DNA of 64,000 nucleotides from Capnocytophaga stomatis (lineage in GTDB: Bacteria > Bacteroidota > Bacteroidia > Flavobacteriales > Flavobacteriaceae): contig NZ_CP022387.1 in the NCBI RefSeq assembly GCF_002302635.1, forward strand, positions 682,001 through 746,000, given 5' to 3'. Under the pieces are notes generated by a model. It worked only from the letters and a program-made list of their open reading frames with translations. It did no database searches and was not told the origin of the DNA. Position numbers and translations under genes: made by a program. The stretch's first letter is position 1, and every line of letters starts with the position of its first letter. Positions 26,241-35,814 of this stretch are shown here, in pieces.

Positions 26241-27474
26241 ATGATTAGACTTTTAGTATTACTTCTATTATGTTTTTACCATTCCTATGGTCAGAAAAGC
26301 AACCAAATTTTCTCCAAAACAGGACAGATTACTATAGATAAAACTGTTTTTGACAAAATCCCAAACAATGTGAAAATTATTGGCTTGGGAGAGTTCACCC
26401 ACGGAGGGAGAGAGGTTGTGCTTTATAAAACGGAATTATGCAAATATCTTATTGAAAATCAATCAGTAAAACAAATTATATTTGAATATTCAGATATAAA
26501 TTTACGTCCTATTAATAACTACTTATTAGATGATAATCAGAAATTTAGCGATGAAAAAATTAAGTCATTAGTGAATGCTCAATTGAAAAATTCTATATTT
26601 TTTACAGAAGAGTACATTGATTTTTTTATTTGGTTAAAGCATCACAATTTAAAAAGTAAGCAAAAAGTAAAATTCAGAGGTTTTGATACCATAGTTCCTG
26701 TTCCTATTCCTTATCTAACACATAACTACCTAACGAAAATAGATACTAATTTTGTCAATAAAAATATTGAGAGATGGGCACTTCCTCATAATGATTCGTT
26801 AGCTATTAGTAATATTTACGATTGGTTTGAAAAAAATAAAGACAAAATAAAATCAAAATTGAAAGAGGAAGATTTTCAATTATGCTCAATGGACATAAGA
26901 AATGCTAAGGCTTACATTACCCAACGCCATCTTAAGAAAAGACATCAAGATTATGAAACATACAGAGATAGCCTAATGGCTGTTAATGTTTGTGAATTAG
27001 CTGATTCTAAGAGTGTTGTTTGGGCACATAATGCTCATATTTTACCGATTACAGATTACTATAAGAAAGAAGATAAAAAAACATATTATCAAATTTTAAC
27101 AAAACGCTTAGGAAGTTTTCTAAGGGAAAAAATATGGAAATCAGTACTTTACTATAGCAACAACTTATTCCAAAGAAGCAACTATAGCTGTTCTAAAAAA
27201 AGAGTTTTCTTCAAAAGAGGAAACTTCTATATCAGTTTTTCCTTTTGAAAATAAATCTTTTAAGTGTCCAAATTACGCTTTTCCTTTTTTCCTGAGAGGA
27301 AGATACAAGTTCAAAGAAGGAGTTTTGCTCTCAGATAATGAACTGCTACAAAAGAAAAAGCCTTTGATGTTAAGTGATTTAGACTTGTTTGGAAAAGAAA
27401 TAATGTCAATTGTTGATGATTTGGATATACTAGTAATATTGCAGAATGTAAACCCTATCAGAATTTTAAAATAA
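26241..27474 (+). pseudogene. Erythromycin esterase-like gene with a frameshift
   Basis: The main frame encodes a signal peptide (ending SYGQ) and an erythromycin-esterase fold with the key motif GLGEFTHGGRE (49-59), the acidic IIFEYSDINLRP and the later VVWAHNAHI (near 259). After GSFLREK the frame breaks at a run of six A (27127-27132); removing one A restores the reading REKYGNQYFTIATTYSKEA and onward to a stop at 27472-27474, giving about 410 residues. As written, the frame ends early at 27248 in unrelated sequence. It may be a true loss, slippage in the A run, or a sequencing error. Active-site residues lie before the break. The next gene is a paralogue. Confidence 0.75.
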
Positions 27475-27480
27475 TTTTTT

Positions 27481-28644
27481 ATGAAATTTTTATTATCAAT
27501 TACCTGTTTTTTATTGATTTCATTTTGTTACACTCAAAATTTAAATAAAATATCTTTAGATAGCATTTTGGATAAACAAATTACGGATGAAATAAAAGTA
27601 GTGGGGTTGGGGGACATTGGTCCTTTCCCATCGGAAGAAATTTCTTCTTATGCTTTCGAGATAAGCAAATTTCTGATTAAAAACAAAGAATTTAAGAACG
27701 TTTTCGTACCAGCGACAGACATTCTATTAAGACCTTTTAATGACTATATCAATAGTGATTCGGTCTACGAAAAGGAAAAAATAGATTCCATATTTGCAGA
27801 AATTCCCTCCAAAACAAAAAAAGAGTATGTTATATTTAAAATCTCCGCTTTTTGGGATTTGATTTCTTTTTTAAAAAAATATAACTTAGAAAATCCCCAA
27901 AAAAAGATAAGTTTACACGGCACTGAGTATTCCTCTCCTTCTCCGTCCTATTTTTTTTATAAATATATTTCTCCATTGGACAAAAGCGAAAGCAAATCTA
28001 CTTCACAAAAATGGATAGAAAGTATCACCGAAGATTATGTTATTGGCGTTTGTCAAAAAATCGTAGCTTGGCACAAGGACAATATAAGTCAGGTTGAAAA
28101 ATTGCCTAAAAATCAGTATTACAATCACTTAATGAAAGATATAAACTCTGCCAACACATTACTGAAAATAGCAAAAGTAAACAATGATGATACTAAAATT
28201 GTCTCTCTCGTTTCTGAGAATTTATCCAATGAAATTCTTAACTTAACAGATGGAAAATCTGTTATATGGTCAAGAAATCACTTTGTTGCAAAATCTTTTA
28301 AAAGAGAAAAAAGCCCCCAAGCAAATTTTTTTGGAAGTTTTTTGAATTCTGCTTTAAAAGACAGTTACTATGCCATCTTATTTGATTTTCCTGAAAAAGC
28401 AGAAATTTCTGTTCCTAAAAAGGACTCACAAGAAATTGTTGTTGAGCATTTTTTTGCAGAGAAAGATGCTACAATAAAACTTCTCACCAAAAATACAACA
28501 AAACGGTTTTTTCTTTCTAACGAGTTGAAAGTTATAAAAAAACCTTTAACGGTAATTTCCATTCCCTACGATTTTGGGAAATATCCAAGCTATATTACAT
28601 TAGAACCCAAAGATTTTAATTTATTAATAAGGAGCAATAACTAA
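27481..28644 (+). CDS. Erythromycin esterase-like paralogue without the active-site His
   Basis: A 387-residue secreted protein (signal peptide ending FCYTQ) aligned along its length with the preceding gene: EIKVVGLGD matches VKIIGLGE, ATDILLRPFNDYI matches YSDINLRPINNYL, and GKSVIWSRNHFV matches SKSVVWAHNAHI. The catalytic segment GEFTHGGRE has become GDIGPFPSEE, so the His is gone, and AHNAH has become SRNHF. An ordinary hydrolase activity is therefore unlikely. It starts 6 bases after the restored stop of the first gene, a tandem duplicate in one unit. Function unknown. Confidence 0.75.
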   Translation: MKFLLSITCFLLISFCYTQNLNKISLDSILDKQITDEIKVVGLGDIGPFPSEEISSYAFEISKFLIKNKEFKNVFVPATDILLRPFNDYINSDSVYEKEKIDSIFAEIPSKTKKEYVIFKISAFWDLISFLKKYNLENPQKKISLHGTEYSSPSPSYFFYKYISPLDKSESKSTSQKWIESITEDYVIGVCQKIVAWHKDNISQVEKLPKNQYYNHLMKDINSANTLLKIAKVNNDDTKIVSLVSENLSNEILNLTDGKSVIWSRNHFVAKSFKREKSPQANFFGSFLNSALKDSYYAILFDFPEKAEISVPKKDSQEIVVEHFFAEKDATIKLLTKNTTKRFFLSNELKVIKKPLTVISIPYDFGKYPSYITLEPKDFNLLIRSNN

Positions 28645-28688
28645 GTTTACAAACACTGATATTTCTTTTTAATTATAACAATACTAAA

Positions 28689-30680
28689 ATGCAATTCTCC
28701 ATACAATCTGATTTTCAGCCTACTGGCGACCAACCTCAAGCCATCAAGCAACTTACCCAAAGTATCGAAAAAGGGGAAAAGTATCAAGTTTTGCTCGGCG
28801 TTACGGGGTCTGGGAAAACCTTTACCGTGGCCAATGTGGTGCAGAATGTACAACATCCTACCTTAGTCTTGGCTCATAACAAAACCCTTGCAGCTCAGTT
28901 ATATAGCGAGTTTAAAGCCTTTTTTCCGAACAATGCGGTGGAATATTTCGTGTCGTATTACGATTATTACCAACCCGAAGCCTACATTCCCACCACAGGA
29001 ACATACATCGAAAAAGACCTTTCCATCAATGAAGAAATCGAAAAATTAAGGCTTAGTGCCACTTCTTCCTTGCTTTCGGGGCGACGTGATGTGCTGGTCG
29101 TGGCTTCCGTTTCGTGTCTGTACGGAATTGGGAATCCCGTTGAATTTCAGAAGAATGTCATCACTATCAAACGTGGAGAAATACTTCCTCGAACCAAATT
29201 TATGCATCGTTTGGTGCAAAGTTTGTACGCCCGAACTACTGCCGATTTCATTCACGGAAATTTCCGAGTGAAAGGCGATGTGGTGGACGTTTACCCCGGC
29301 TATTCCGATACGCCTTTCCGCATTCATTTCTTTGGAGATGAAATCGAAGAAATTGAAGTTTTTGACCCGCAAACTAACAAAGTAACAGAACGTTACGATA
29401 GCTTGAACATTTATCCCGCCAATATGTTCGTGACCTCGCCCGATGTATTGCAGAAAGCCATTTGGAACATTCAGCAGGATTTGACCAAACAAGTGGAATA
29501 TTTTAAAGAAATAGGCAAACATCTGGAAGCCAAACGATTGGAAGAACGCACAAATTTCGATTTGGAGATGATTCGCGAGTTGGGATATTGTTCGGGTATT
29601 GAAAATTATTCTCGTTATTTGGACGGAAGAGAACCTGGTTCACGTCCGTTTTGTTTGTTGGATTATTTTCCTGATGATTTTCTGATGGTTATCGACGAAA
29701 GTCACGTAACCGTTCCGCAGGTGCACGCAATGTACGGAGGCGACCGCAGTCGGAAAGAAAATTTAGTGGAATACGGTTTTCGCTTGCCCGCTGCTTTGGA
29801 CAATCGTCCGCTGAAATTTGAAGAATTTGAAGCACTTCAAAATCAGGTAATTTACGTAAGTGCCACACCTGCCGATTATGAACTTCAAAAAACGCAAGGA
29901 GTTTATGTTGAGCAGATTATCCGTCCGACAGGATTGCTTGACCCAGAAATTGAAATCCGTCCGAGCGAGAATCAAATTGATGATTTGGCAGAAGAAATTC
30001 AGCTTCGGGTGGAAAAAGACGAACGTATTTTGGTTACAACATTAACCAAACGAATGGCGGAAGAATTCACCAAATATCTTACCAAAATTGGGGTGCGTTG
30101 CCGATACATTCACAGCGATGTGGATACCCTTGAACGTGTGGAGATTATGCAAGATTTACGCCGTGGATTGTTCGATGTTTTGGTGGGCGTAAACCTGCTT
30201 CGTGAAGGATTGGATTTGCCCGAGGTTTCGCTCGTTGCCATTTTAGATGCTGACAAGGAAGGCTTTTTGCGTTCTACGCGTTCGCTGACCCAAACGGTGG
30301 GGCGTGCCGCTCGTAACGTAAACGGAAAAGCCATTATGTACGCCGATAAAATTACGCAAAGTATGCGAATTACCATTGACGACACCAACTATCGACGTGA
30401 AAAACAGATGAATTACAATCTTCGTAATGGTATCACACCCAAGCCTTTAAATAAAAAAATAGAAAACACTTTAAGTAAAAGTCCGATTACCGAATTTCAC
30501 TACGACCCTTCGTTCAAAAAAGAAAAAGCACCTGAAAAAGAGCTTCTTTCCGAAAAAGAAATTGAGAAAAAAATCCGAGAAACTCGCAAACTGATGGAAA
30601 CTGCCGCCAAAGAACTCGATTTTGTCAAAGCAGCTCAATATCGGGATGAAATAAAAAAATTGGAAGAAATGAAAAAATGA
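28689..30680 (+). CDS. uvrB: Excinuclease ABC subunit B
   Basis: A complete 663-residue UvrB, the damage-verifying helicase of nucleotide excision repair, working with UvrA and UvrC. Walker A is GVTGSGKT (37-44). The beta-hairpin that inserts between strands is YYDYYQPEAYIPTTGTYIEKD-like near 93-113. Helicase motifs DESHVT, SATPADYE and TVGRAARN follow, and the C-terminal UVR domain (near 620-660, ending KAAQYRDEIKKLEEMKK) binds UvrC. It stands alone, 44 bases after the esterase-like gene, with no clear promoter of its own seen. Confidence 0.98.
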   Translation: MQFSIQSDFQPTGDQPQAIKQLTQSIEKGEKYQVLLGVTGSGKTFTVANVVQNVQHPTLVLAHNKTLAAQLYSEFKAFFPNNAVEYFVSYYDYYQPEAYIPTTGTYIEKDLSINEEIEKLRLSATSSLLSGRRDVLVVASVSCLYGIGNPVEFQKNVITIKRGEILPRTKFMHRLVQSLYARTTADFIHGNFRVKGDVVDVYPGYSDTPFRIHFFGDEIEEIEVFDPQTNKVTERYDSLNIYPANMFVTSPDVLQKAIWNIQQDLTKQVEYFKEIGKHLEAKRLEERTNFDLEMIRELGYCSGIENYSRYLDGREPGSRPFCLLDYFPDDFLMVIDESHVTVPQVHAMYGGDRSRKENLVEYGFRLPAALDNRPLKFEEFEALQNQVIYVSATPADYELQKTQGVYVEQIIRPTGLLDPEIEIRPSENQIDDLAEEIQLRVEKDERILVTTLTKRMAEEFTKYLTKIGVRCRYIHSDVDTLERVEIMQDLRRGLFDVLVGVNLLREGLDLPEVSLVAILDADKEGFLRSTRSLTQTVGRAARNVNGKAIMYADKITQSMRITIDDTNYRREKQMNYNLRNGITPKPLNKKIENTLSKSPITEFHYDPSFKKEKAPEKELLSEKEIEKKIRETRKLMETAAKELDFVKAAQYRDEIKKLEEMKK

Positions 30681-30739
30681 TTTCTTGTCACTGAAAATGC
30701 TTTTTTATAGTGAGAATGTTAATTTTTTGTGCATCACAA

Positions 30740-30767
30740 TTGACTTTCAAACTTTTTTATATCTTTG
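30740..30767 (+). promoter_or_regulatory. Promoter of the DUF5723 gene
   Basis: TTG (30740-30742), 17 bases, TATCTTTG (30760-30767). This is a full flavobacterial consensus, with the start expected near 30773, about 23 bases before the ATG. Confidence 0.65.
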
Positions 30768-30795
30768 CCCCCGTTAATTTTTCAATTTATTTGTA

Positions 30796-32154
30796 ATGAT
30801 AAAGAAATTTTTATTTTCGGTTGCGATTTTTTCTACTTTTGCAATCAATGCCCAACAATCTTTTTCCGGGATAAACACAAGCCAATACGGTGGTATGTAC
30901 AAAGGTACAACCAATCCCGCCAATTTTGTTGACGGAATGAGCAGATTTGCAATAAATGTTGTTTCAGTTGATGCCGATTTCGGGAACAACAAAATGGGAT
31001 TAAACCTTGATTTGAAGAAAAGTTTTAATGACTTCACATCGCAAGCCTCTTCACACAATGACATCAATGCTGATGTGAACTTGGACGTGTTAGGACCTTC
31101 TTTTTATTTCCACGTAGGGCGAAAAAACGCTTTTGCTTTCACCTCAAGAGCTCGCGTGTTTATGGATGCACGAGGCATTGATGCTAAGGTACTTGAGTCT
31201 TTCTTATTAAATTCAAGCGATTTAAACCTTTCTCCTTCAGGATATTCTTTCAATCTTGATAAACAAAATGTTTCTGCCAACGCTTTCTCTGAATTTGCTT
31301 TTACTTGGGCAAGATTGTTAGCCAAAACAAGTAATCATTCCTTAAAAGCGGGTATCACTGCAAAATTTGTCAGAGGAGCAATCAGCACATACGCTGGTTT
31401 TTCGGAAATAAACGGAAATATCAAGGCTAATTTGATTGAAAACAACAATGATGCTATTGTAAATATAAACGTTCAAGGAAATCAAAATGCTGAATTTTTA
31501 CTTTCAAACGGAGGTATCAATGTAACTAAGAGTCCAAAGTTTAATGATATTTTAAAATCTCAGACTTCTGCTTTAGGATTTGATTTTGGTTTCGTGTACG
31601 AATATCGTAAAGAAGGTTGCCCGAGCTGTACTACAACTCCTTATGATTTAAAACTTGGATTTTCTTTTACTGACATCGGTCGTTTGAAATATTCTGCTAC
31701 CGAAGATTCTCAAAGATATTCTCTAAACGTGGGAAGTCACAACATTAATTTATCTGACGTTCAAAAAAGTATGGACGAAAGTCTTTTTGTTTCAAAAACA
31801 TCTTTAAAAGGAGCTTCAATTATTTCTTCATTGCCAACATCGCTCAGATTGAATGCCGATGTACGCATCACAGGACCTATTTTTGTAGATGTATCTGCAA
31901 ATTTCAACATTACAAATACCAGCAAAGTTTACAACACTTCGTACGCAAGCGGATTTGTAATCACTCCACGAGTGGAATGGAAATACATCGGGTTTTATCT
32001 TCCTATGTCAAGTGCCATCGGGATGGGAACAAACGTAGGAACAGCCGTTCGTTTAGGTCCTCTTTTCATTGGTTCAAGAAGTATTGTTAGTAATTTAATG
32101 TCTAAAAACGCAAAAGAATTAAACCTATTTGGCGGACTTCAATTTGAAATATAA
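30796..32154 (+). CDS. Outer-membrane protein, DUF5723 type
   Basis: A 452-residue secreted protein with a signal peptide ending AINAQ. The mature part starts QQSFSGINTSQYGGMYKGTTNPANFVDG, the pattern shared by a family of barrel-like Bacteroidota proteins, followed by amphipathic strands and a terminal strand LNLFGGLQFEI typical of outer-membrane barrels. There is one CPSC pair near 275. No function is established for the family. It has its own promoter and terminator. Confidence 0.75.
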   Translation: MIKKFLFSVAIFSTFAINAQQSFSGINTSQYGGMYKGTTNPANFVDGMSRFAINVVSVDADFGNNKMGLNLDLKKSFNDFTSQASSHNDINADVNLDVLGPSFYFHVGRKNAFAFTSRARVFMDARGIDAKVLESFLLNSSDLNLSPSGYSFNLDKQNVSANAFSEFAFTWARLLAKTSNHSLKAGITAKFVRGAISTYAGFSEINGNIKANLIENNNDAIVNINVQGNQNAEFLLSNGGINVTKSPKFNDILKSQTSALGFDFGFVYEYRKEGCPSCTTTPYDLKLGFSFTDIGRLKYSATEDSQRYSLNVGSHNINLSDVQKSMDESLFVSKTSLKGASIISSLPTSLRLNADVRITGPIFVDVSANFNITNTSKVYNTSYASGFVITPRVEWKYIGFYLPMSSAIGMGTNVGTAVRLGPLFIGSRSIVSNLMSKNAKELNLFGGLQFEI

Positions 32155-32178
32155 TATTTAGAAAATCATATTTTTTTG

Positions 32179-32214
32179 AAAAACAATGTGCTGAAATGGT
32201 ACATTGTTTTTTTT
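32179..32214 (+). terminator. Terminator after the DUF5723 gene
   Basis: AAAAACAATGT (32179-32189) pairs with ACATTGTTTTT (32201-32211), an 11-bp stem and 11-base loop followed by more T. Confidence 0.8.
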
Positions 32215-32253
32215 ATTAATAATCTTCTTTCGTAATTTCTGCTAATCAAAATC

Positions 32254-32283
32254 TTGATTATTTAAATAAAAAATTTACCTTTG
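32254..32283 (+). promoter_or_regulatory. Promoter of the barrel-protein gene at 32307
   Basis: TTG (32254-32256), 19 bases, TACCTTTG (32276-32283). The start would be near 32289, leaving a leader of about 18 bases. Confidence 0.65.
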
Positions 32284-32306
32284 TAAATATTTATCTTTTT
32301 TGAAAA

Positions 32307-33038
32307 ATGAAACACTTAACATACTTATTATTAGTCTTTATTGGTTTTCCGATATCTGCCTTTTCACAAGATGATTCCGATGATGGAATGATTCAAACAA
32401 AAACCGAAAAAAAGGAAAAAAAAGGACGAGGACAGAAATATCTGGAAGACCAGTTTTACGTTGGGCTAACGTATGACTATTTGATTTCTGATGCGAGTAA
32501 AGTTGTTCAGCACAGCCTTTCCAGAGGAATACACGCTGGTTTTCAGAAAGATTTACCAATGAACCAACGCAGAAATATTGGTATTGCCTTGGGGGTTGGA
32601 TATTCTTACGATTTGGTTTACAGCAATATTTTTCGCGAAAACACTTCTGATTTATATCATATCGTAAGTAATTTGAACGATTTGAATATCAACAAAAATT
32701 ATTTTGAAACACACACGCTCGAATTCCCCATTGAGTTTCGTTGGCGAACTTCAACAGCTGAAAATCACAAATTTTGGCGAATTTACACGGGAATGAAGTT
32801 GGGATATGTTTTCGGAGCAAGAAGCCTTTACAAGCGCGACGATATCACTATTTACTTCAATAACTCAGACCTTAACAAAGATTGGCATTTTAAGGTTTAT
32901 TCAGCTTTCGGGTACAACACCTGGAATTTTTTCATACAGTACAATCTGTCTTCCATTCTCAAAAATGCGAAGTTGGAAAATAACGCTTCTCTGAAATCTT
33001 CTCTTTTACAAATGGGGTTGATTTTCTATATTTTATAG
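32307..33038 (+). CDS. Predicted outer-membrane beta-barrel protein
   Basis: A 243-residue secreted protein. A signal peptide ends at SAFSQ; a charged stretch (DDSDDGMIQTKTEKKEKKG) leads into alternating strands such as FYVGLTYDYLIS, NIGIALGVGYSYDLVY and FFIQYNLSSIL, ending in a hydrophobic Leu. The pattern fits an 8-strand barrel of the porin/PorT-like kind, but I see no decisive PorT signature. It lies 18 bases before the VWA gene and may be cotranscribed. Confidence 0.65.
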   Translation: MKHLTYLLLVFIGFPISAFSQDDSDDGMIQTKTEKKEKKGRGQKYLEDQFYVGLTYDYLISDASKVVQHSLSRGIHAGFQKDLPMNQRRNIGIALGVGYSYDLVYSNIFRENTSDLYHIVSNLNDLNINKNYFETHTLEFPIEFRWRTSTAENHKFWRIYTGMKLGYVFGARSLYKRDDITIYFNNSDLNKDWHFKVYSAFGYNTWNFFIQYNLSSILKNAKLENNASLKSSLLQMGLIFYIL

Positions 33039-33056
33039 TTTCTTGAAAGTTTGATT

Positions 33057-34211
33057 ATGGAAGAAAATATTACACGTTGGCGATTAATTCTCGGGCAAGA
33101 TGCAAGAGCTTTGGAAAATGCTTCTTTAAATGAGCAACAATCCATAATGGATTCTGCCTTGTCTGCCATCTATGACGGAGATACAACGAAAAATAACGGA
33201 AGTAGGAAGGCTGGTTTGGGCTCTTCTGCTCCAAATTTAGCCAAATGGCTTACCGATGTACGGAGTTTCTTTCCACAAGATGTAGTTAGCATAATTCAAT
33301 CCGATGCCATTGAACGTAAAGGGCTTACAAAGCTTTTATTTGAACCCGAAACTCTTAAAAATGTAAAACCTGATATCTCAATAGTCGGGACTTTAATGGC
33401 TTTGAAAGGGCAAATTCCCGAAAAATCAAAAGAAGCTGCACGCCAACTTGTTAAGGAAGTGGTAAATGAAATTATGAAACGAATGGAGCAGGATTTGCGT
33501 CGTGCCGTGACAGGAGCTTTAAACAAAAAAGCTCATTCTCCCATTTCTAATTTCGCCTCAACTGATTGGAAAAGAACTATTAACCGAAATCTTAAAAATT
33601 ACGACACGAAAACCAAACGCCTAATTCCTGAAAAATTTTACTTTTTTGAACGTAGCCAAAAACAAAAAAATTGGACTGTTATTTTGGATATCGACCAAAG
33701 CGGTTCGATGTGCGATTCAATCATTTACTCATCGGTAATGGGTTCTATCTTTGCAAGTATGCCGGCATTGGACACGCACGTAGTTGCCTTTGACACACAA
33801 GTTACAGACCTTACCGAACTTTGCAGGCAAGACCCTGTGGATATGCTTTTTGGAGTGCAACTCGGAGGAGGAACAGATATCAACAAATCCGTTGCTTACT
33901 GCCAAACGCTAATCGAAAATCCAAGAAAAACAATGTTTATCCTGATTTCGGATTTGTACGAAGGTGGCGTGAGAACAGGATTACTCCGACGGCTTTCACA
34001 AATGCACGAAGACGGAGTAAAAGTAATTGTTTTGCTCGCTCTTTCCGATAGCGGAAGACCCGATTATGATGAAAAATTAGGAAAAGAAATCAGTAAATTA
34101 GGAATTGCCTGCTTTGCCTGCACTCCCGATAAATTACCCGAATTAGTGGAAGCATCACTGAAAGGTCACGACTTAAAAAAATTTGAAACGTCCTCAAAAC
34201 AACAAATATAA
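33057..34211 (+). CDS. VWA-domain protein, CoxE-like
   Basis: A 384-residue cytosolic protein. The N-terminal half is helical (WRLILGQDARALENASL). The von Willebrand A domain begins near 205 with the MIDAS motif DIDQSGSM (about 210-217), then GGGTDI near 270 and LISDLYEGG. Such proteins usually act with a MoxR-type AAA ATPase to load metals or remodel complexes. No such ATPase is encoded in this window. The frame extends six bases upstream to a TTG at 33051, but the ATG at 33057 is the better start. It is followed by a strong terminator. Confidence 0.82.
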   Translation: MEENITRWRLILGQDARALENASLNEQQSIMDSALSAIYDGDTTKNNGSRKAGLGSSAPNLAKWLTDVRSFFPQDVVSIIQSDAIERKGLTKLLFEPETLKNVKPDISIVGTLMALKGQIPEKSKEAARQLVKEVVNEIMKRMEQDLRRAVTGALNKKAHSPISNFASTDWKRTINRNLKNYDTKTKRLIPEKFYFFERSQKQKNWTVILDIDQSGSMCDSIIYSSVMGSIFASMPALDTHVVAFDTQVTDLTELCRQDPVDMLFGVQLGGGTDINKSVAYCQTLIENPRKTMFILISDLYEGGVRTGLLRRLSQMHEDGVKVIVLLALSDSGRPDYDEKLGKEISKLGIACFACTPDKLPELVEASLKGHDLKKFETSSKQQI

Positions 34212-34214
34212 TCG

Positions 34215-34248
34215 AAAAAAGACTTCTGAGTTTCAGAAGTCTTTTTTT
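34215..34248. terminator. Bidirectional terminator between the VWA gene and the porin
   Basis: A 15-bp stem (AAAAAAGACTTCTGA with TCAGAAGTCTTTTTT) and a 3-base loop, flanked by A and T runs, lies between convergent genes. Confidence 0.88.
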
Positions 34249-34267
34249 GGTTTTTACCGAGATTTTC

Positions 34268-35440
34268 TTAAATTCCTATCTCAACTTGGAATCGTAAGTA
34301 CCACTCTTTTTGAGAATTATCAAGCAAGGTTTTATTAGTTCTGGTAATTTCCATCTGAGCCTTGAATGCGTGTTCCCAAATGTATTTAGTAACTCCTAAT
34401 GAAAGTTGATTTCGCTTAGGCATTATGTCTTTCAAATCATTAGTTGGAGCAAGGTGCGAATATCTGGAAGCAATTTCCCAGTTACTTGGGAAAGCATAAC
34501 TCAACTGAGCATCAAATCCACGCCCAGTCTCTACAAATGACTTTGCACTCAAATCAACCAAAGGATTATTTGCTGTACGTTGCATATATGATGCCATTGC
34601 AGCCCAACCGTTGTATTTCATCAAACCATCAACTAACACTGATTGCAAATTTCTGGTTTGGTCATTAACCAATGTATTTCCGTTTTGCCCCTGAGTTTTT
34701 GTAGCGTTGTGGTTATAATGATAGGTCGCTCCGAAATAAAGTTTTGGCGTTTCCTCCCTTAAAATATCTCCTTCAAAGTATTCACCACCTTTTTTAAATT
34801 TACCCAAAGGAAGAACCTCAAAACGAGCAGTATAGGCAAGTCCTGTATTTCTACCAACAAAATCGCGCCCCTCACCTGTAGTCACGGCAGTTTTAAAATT
34901 GTAAGAAAATTTATCGTTATATTGTTTCAGATAATGAACTTGAAAACCGAAATCTCTGTCTATATTAAAGGTTGCATTATTGATAGAACGGTCTGTAAGT
35001 TGTAACGCTCCAGAAGAATTGATTCGCTGGCGATTCCCTGGTAATTTCGTTTGTCCGAAGCTCAACAACCAATTTTTATTAGGTTTGTAGAAAACAATTG
35101 CATCACGAATGATGTGGTTTCCGTTTACGTCACGGGGAGCAAAAGAGAGCTGTATCGTATAACCAAACTTTGGATCTGCAACAAAACCTTCAAATCGTAA
35201 ACGTAATCTCCGAATATAAGCCTCATAGCCTACTTCATCATTTTTGTCCGTAACCACACTGAAACGATTCTGCATCCTAAAACGAATATTCATCTGAAAT
35301 AAACTATCAGGAGCCGTTATCCCTACTCCTTTTTTAAAATCATAGTAAGGTGTCAGCTGTTCTTTATCTTCGTTTACTGCTTTCTGTGCAAACAAAATTG
35401 AGGAACTTACCATCAATAAATAAAAAAATAATCTCTTCAT
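34268..35440 (-). CDS. Phosphate-selective porin (OprO/OprP family)
   Basis: A 390-residue outer-membrane porin. The signal peptide ends LFAQ. Family landmarks are FRMQNRFSVVT, AYIRRLRLRFEGFVADPKFGYTIQLSFA near 72-100, and the terminal strand WYLRFQVEIGI. The frame extends to a TTG-type start at 35494, but the ATG at 35440 directly precedes the signal peptide. In other bacteria the family moves phosphate or polyphosphate; specificity here is not shown. A -7-like TATTTTTG lies at 35472-35479. Confidence 0.85.
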   Translation of the reverse strand: MKRLFFYLLMVSSSILFAQKAVNEDKEQLTPYYDFKKGVGITAPDSLFQMNIRFRMQNRFSVVTDKNDEVGYEAYIRRLRLRFEGFVADPKFGYTIQLSFAPRDVNGNHIIRDAIVFYKPNKNWLLSFGQTKLPGNRQRINSSGALQLTDRSINNATFNIDRDFGFQVHYLKQYNDKFSYNFKTAVTTGEGRDFVGRNTGLAYTARFEVLPLGKFKKGGEYFEGDILREETPKLYFGATYHYNHNATKTQGQNGNTLVNDQTRNLQSVLVDGLMKYNGWAAMASYMQRTANNPLVDLSAKSFVETGRGFDAQLSYAFPSNWEIASRYSHLAPTNDLKDIMPKRNQLSLGVTKYIWEHAFKAQMEITRTNKTLLDNSQKEWYLRFQVEIGI

Positions 35441-35646
35441 CTCATTACATTTTTTAATTTTGCGAAGATAACAAAAATAAATCTTATTAATCAACTAAGT
35501 TTATATTATTAGAAAACAAAAGTTTATTTTTTATAAGCATAATTTCTAAATCAAAAAAATCATTTGTATAACATTTATAAAAAAATCAAAAAACAATAAC
35601 ATAAAACGTTAAAATACATTTTTCAATAAAAAAGTAACCACAAAAA
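35441..35646. other. Intergenic A/T-rich stretch between the porin and the small unit
   Basis: Contains the porin -7-like box (35472-35479, minus). The rest is A and T runs without an ORF of note or a stable hairpin. Confidence 0.5.
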
Positions 35647-35677
35647 TTGTTTTGTAATCATTTTTTACATACATTTG
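35647..35677 (+). promoter_or_regulatory. Strong promoter of a short transcription unit
   Basis: TTG (35647-35649), 20 bases, TACATTTG (35670-35677), a full consensus. The start is expected near 35683, which opens a transcript of about 165 bases ending at the terminator 35813-35847. Confidence 0.65.
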
Positions 35678-35736
35678 CATTATAATTATTCTTTTTCTTA
35701 AAAGAAGCATATAAAAGCATTTATTTAACAGATAAT

Positions 35737-35814
35737 ATGATTATAACAAAAAATCTTTTAGAAAGGAATTTTTATAACTGCATAAGAGAGATGATTATAT
35801 TTTTGTTGATTTGA
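35737..35814 (+). CDS. Possible 25-residue small protein (or the transcript is an sRNA)
   Basis: An ATG opens MIITKNLLERNFYNCIREMI followed by a hydrophobic FLLI and a TGA that overlaps the left arm of the terminator. It lies within a short unit with its own promoter and terminator. Upstream in the transcript, TTCTTTT and AAAAGAA (35689-35706 region) form a hairpin, and ATGATTATA occurs twice. Whether the peptide is made or the RNA itself is the product cannot be told from sequence. Confidence 0.4.
   Translation: MIITKNLLERNFYNCIREMIIFLLI

Noticed and set aside
32307-33038. Naming the barrel gene porT/sprT
   Set aside because: Only a general barrel pattern is seen; no specific PorT signature could be supported.
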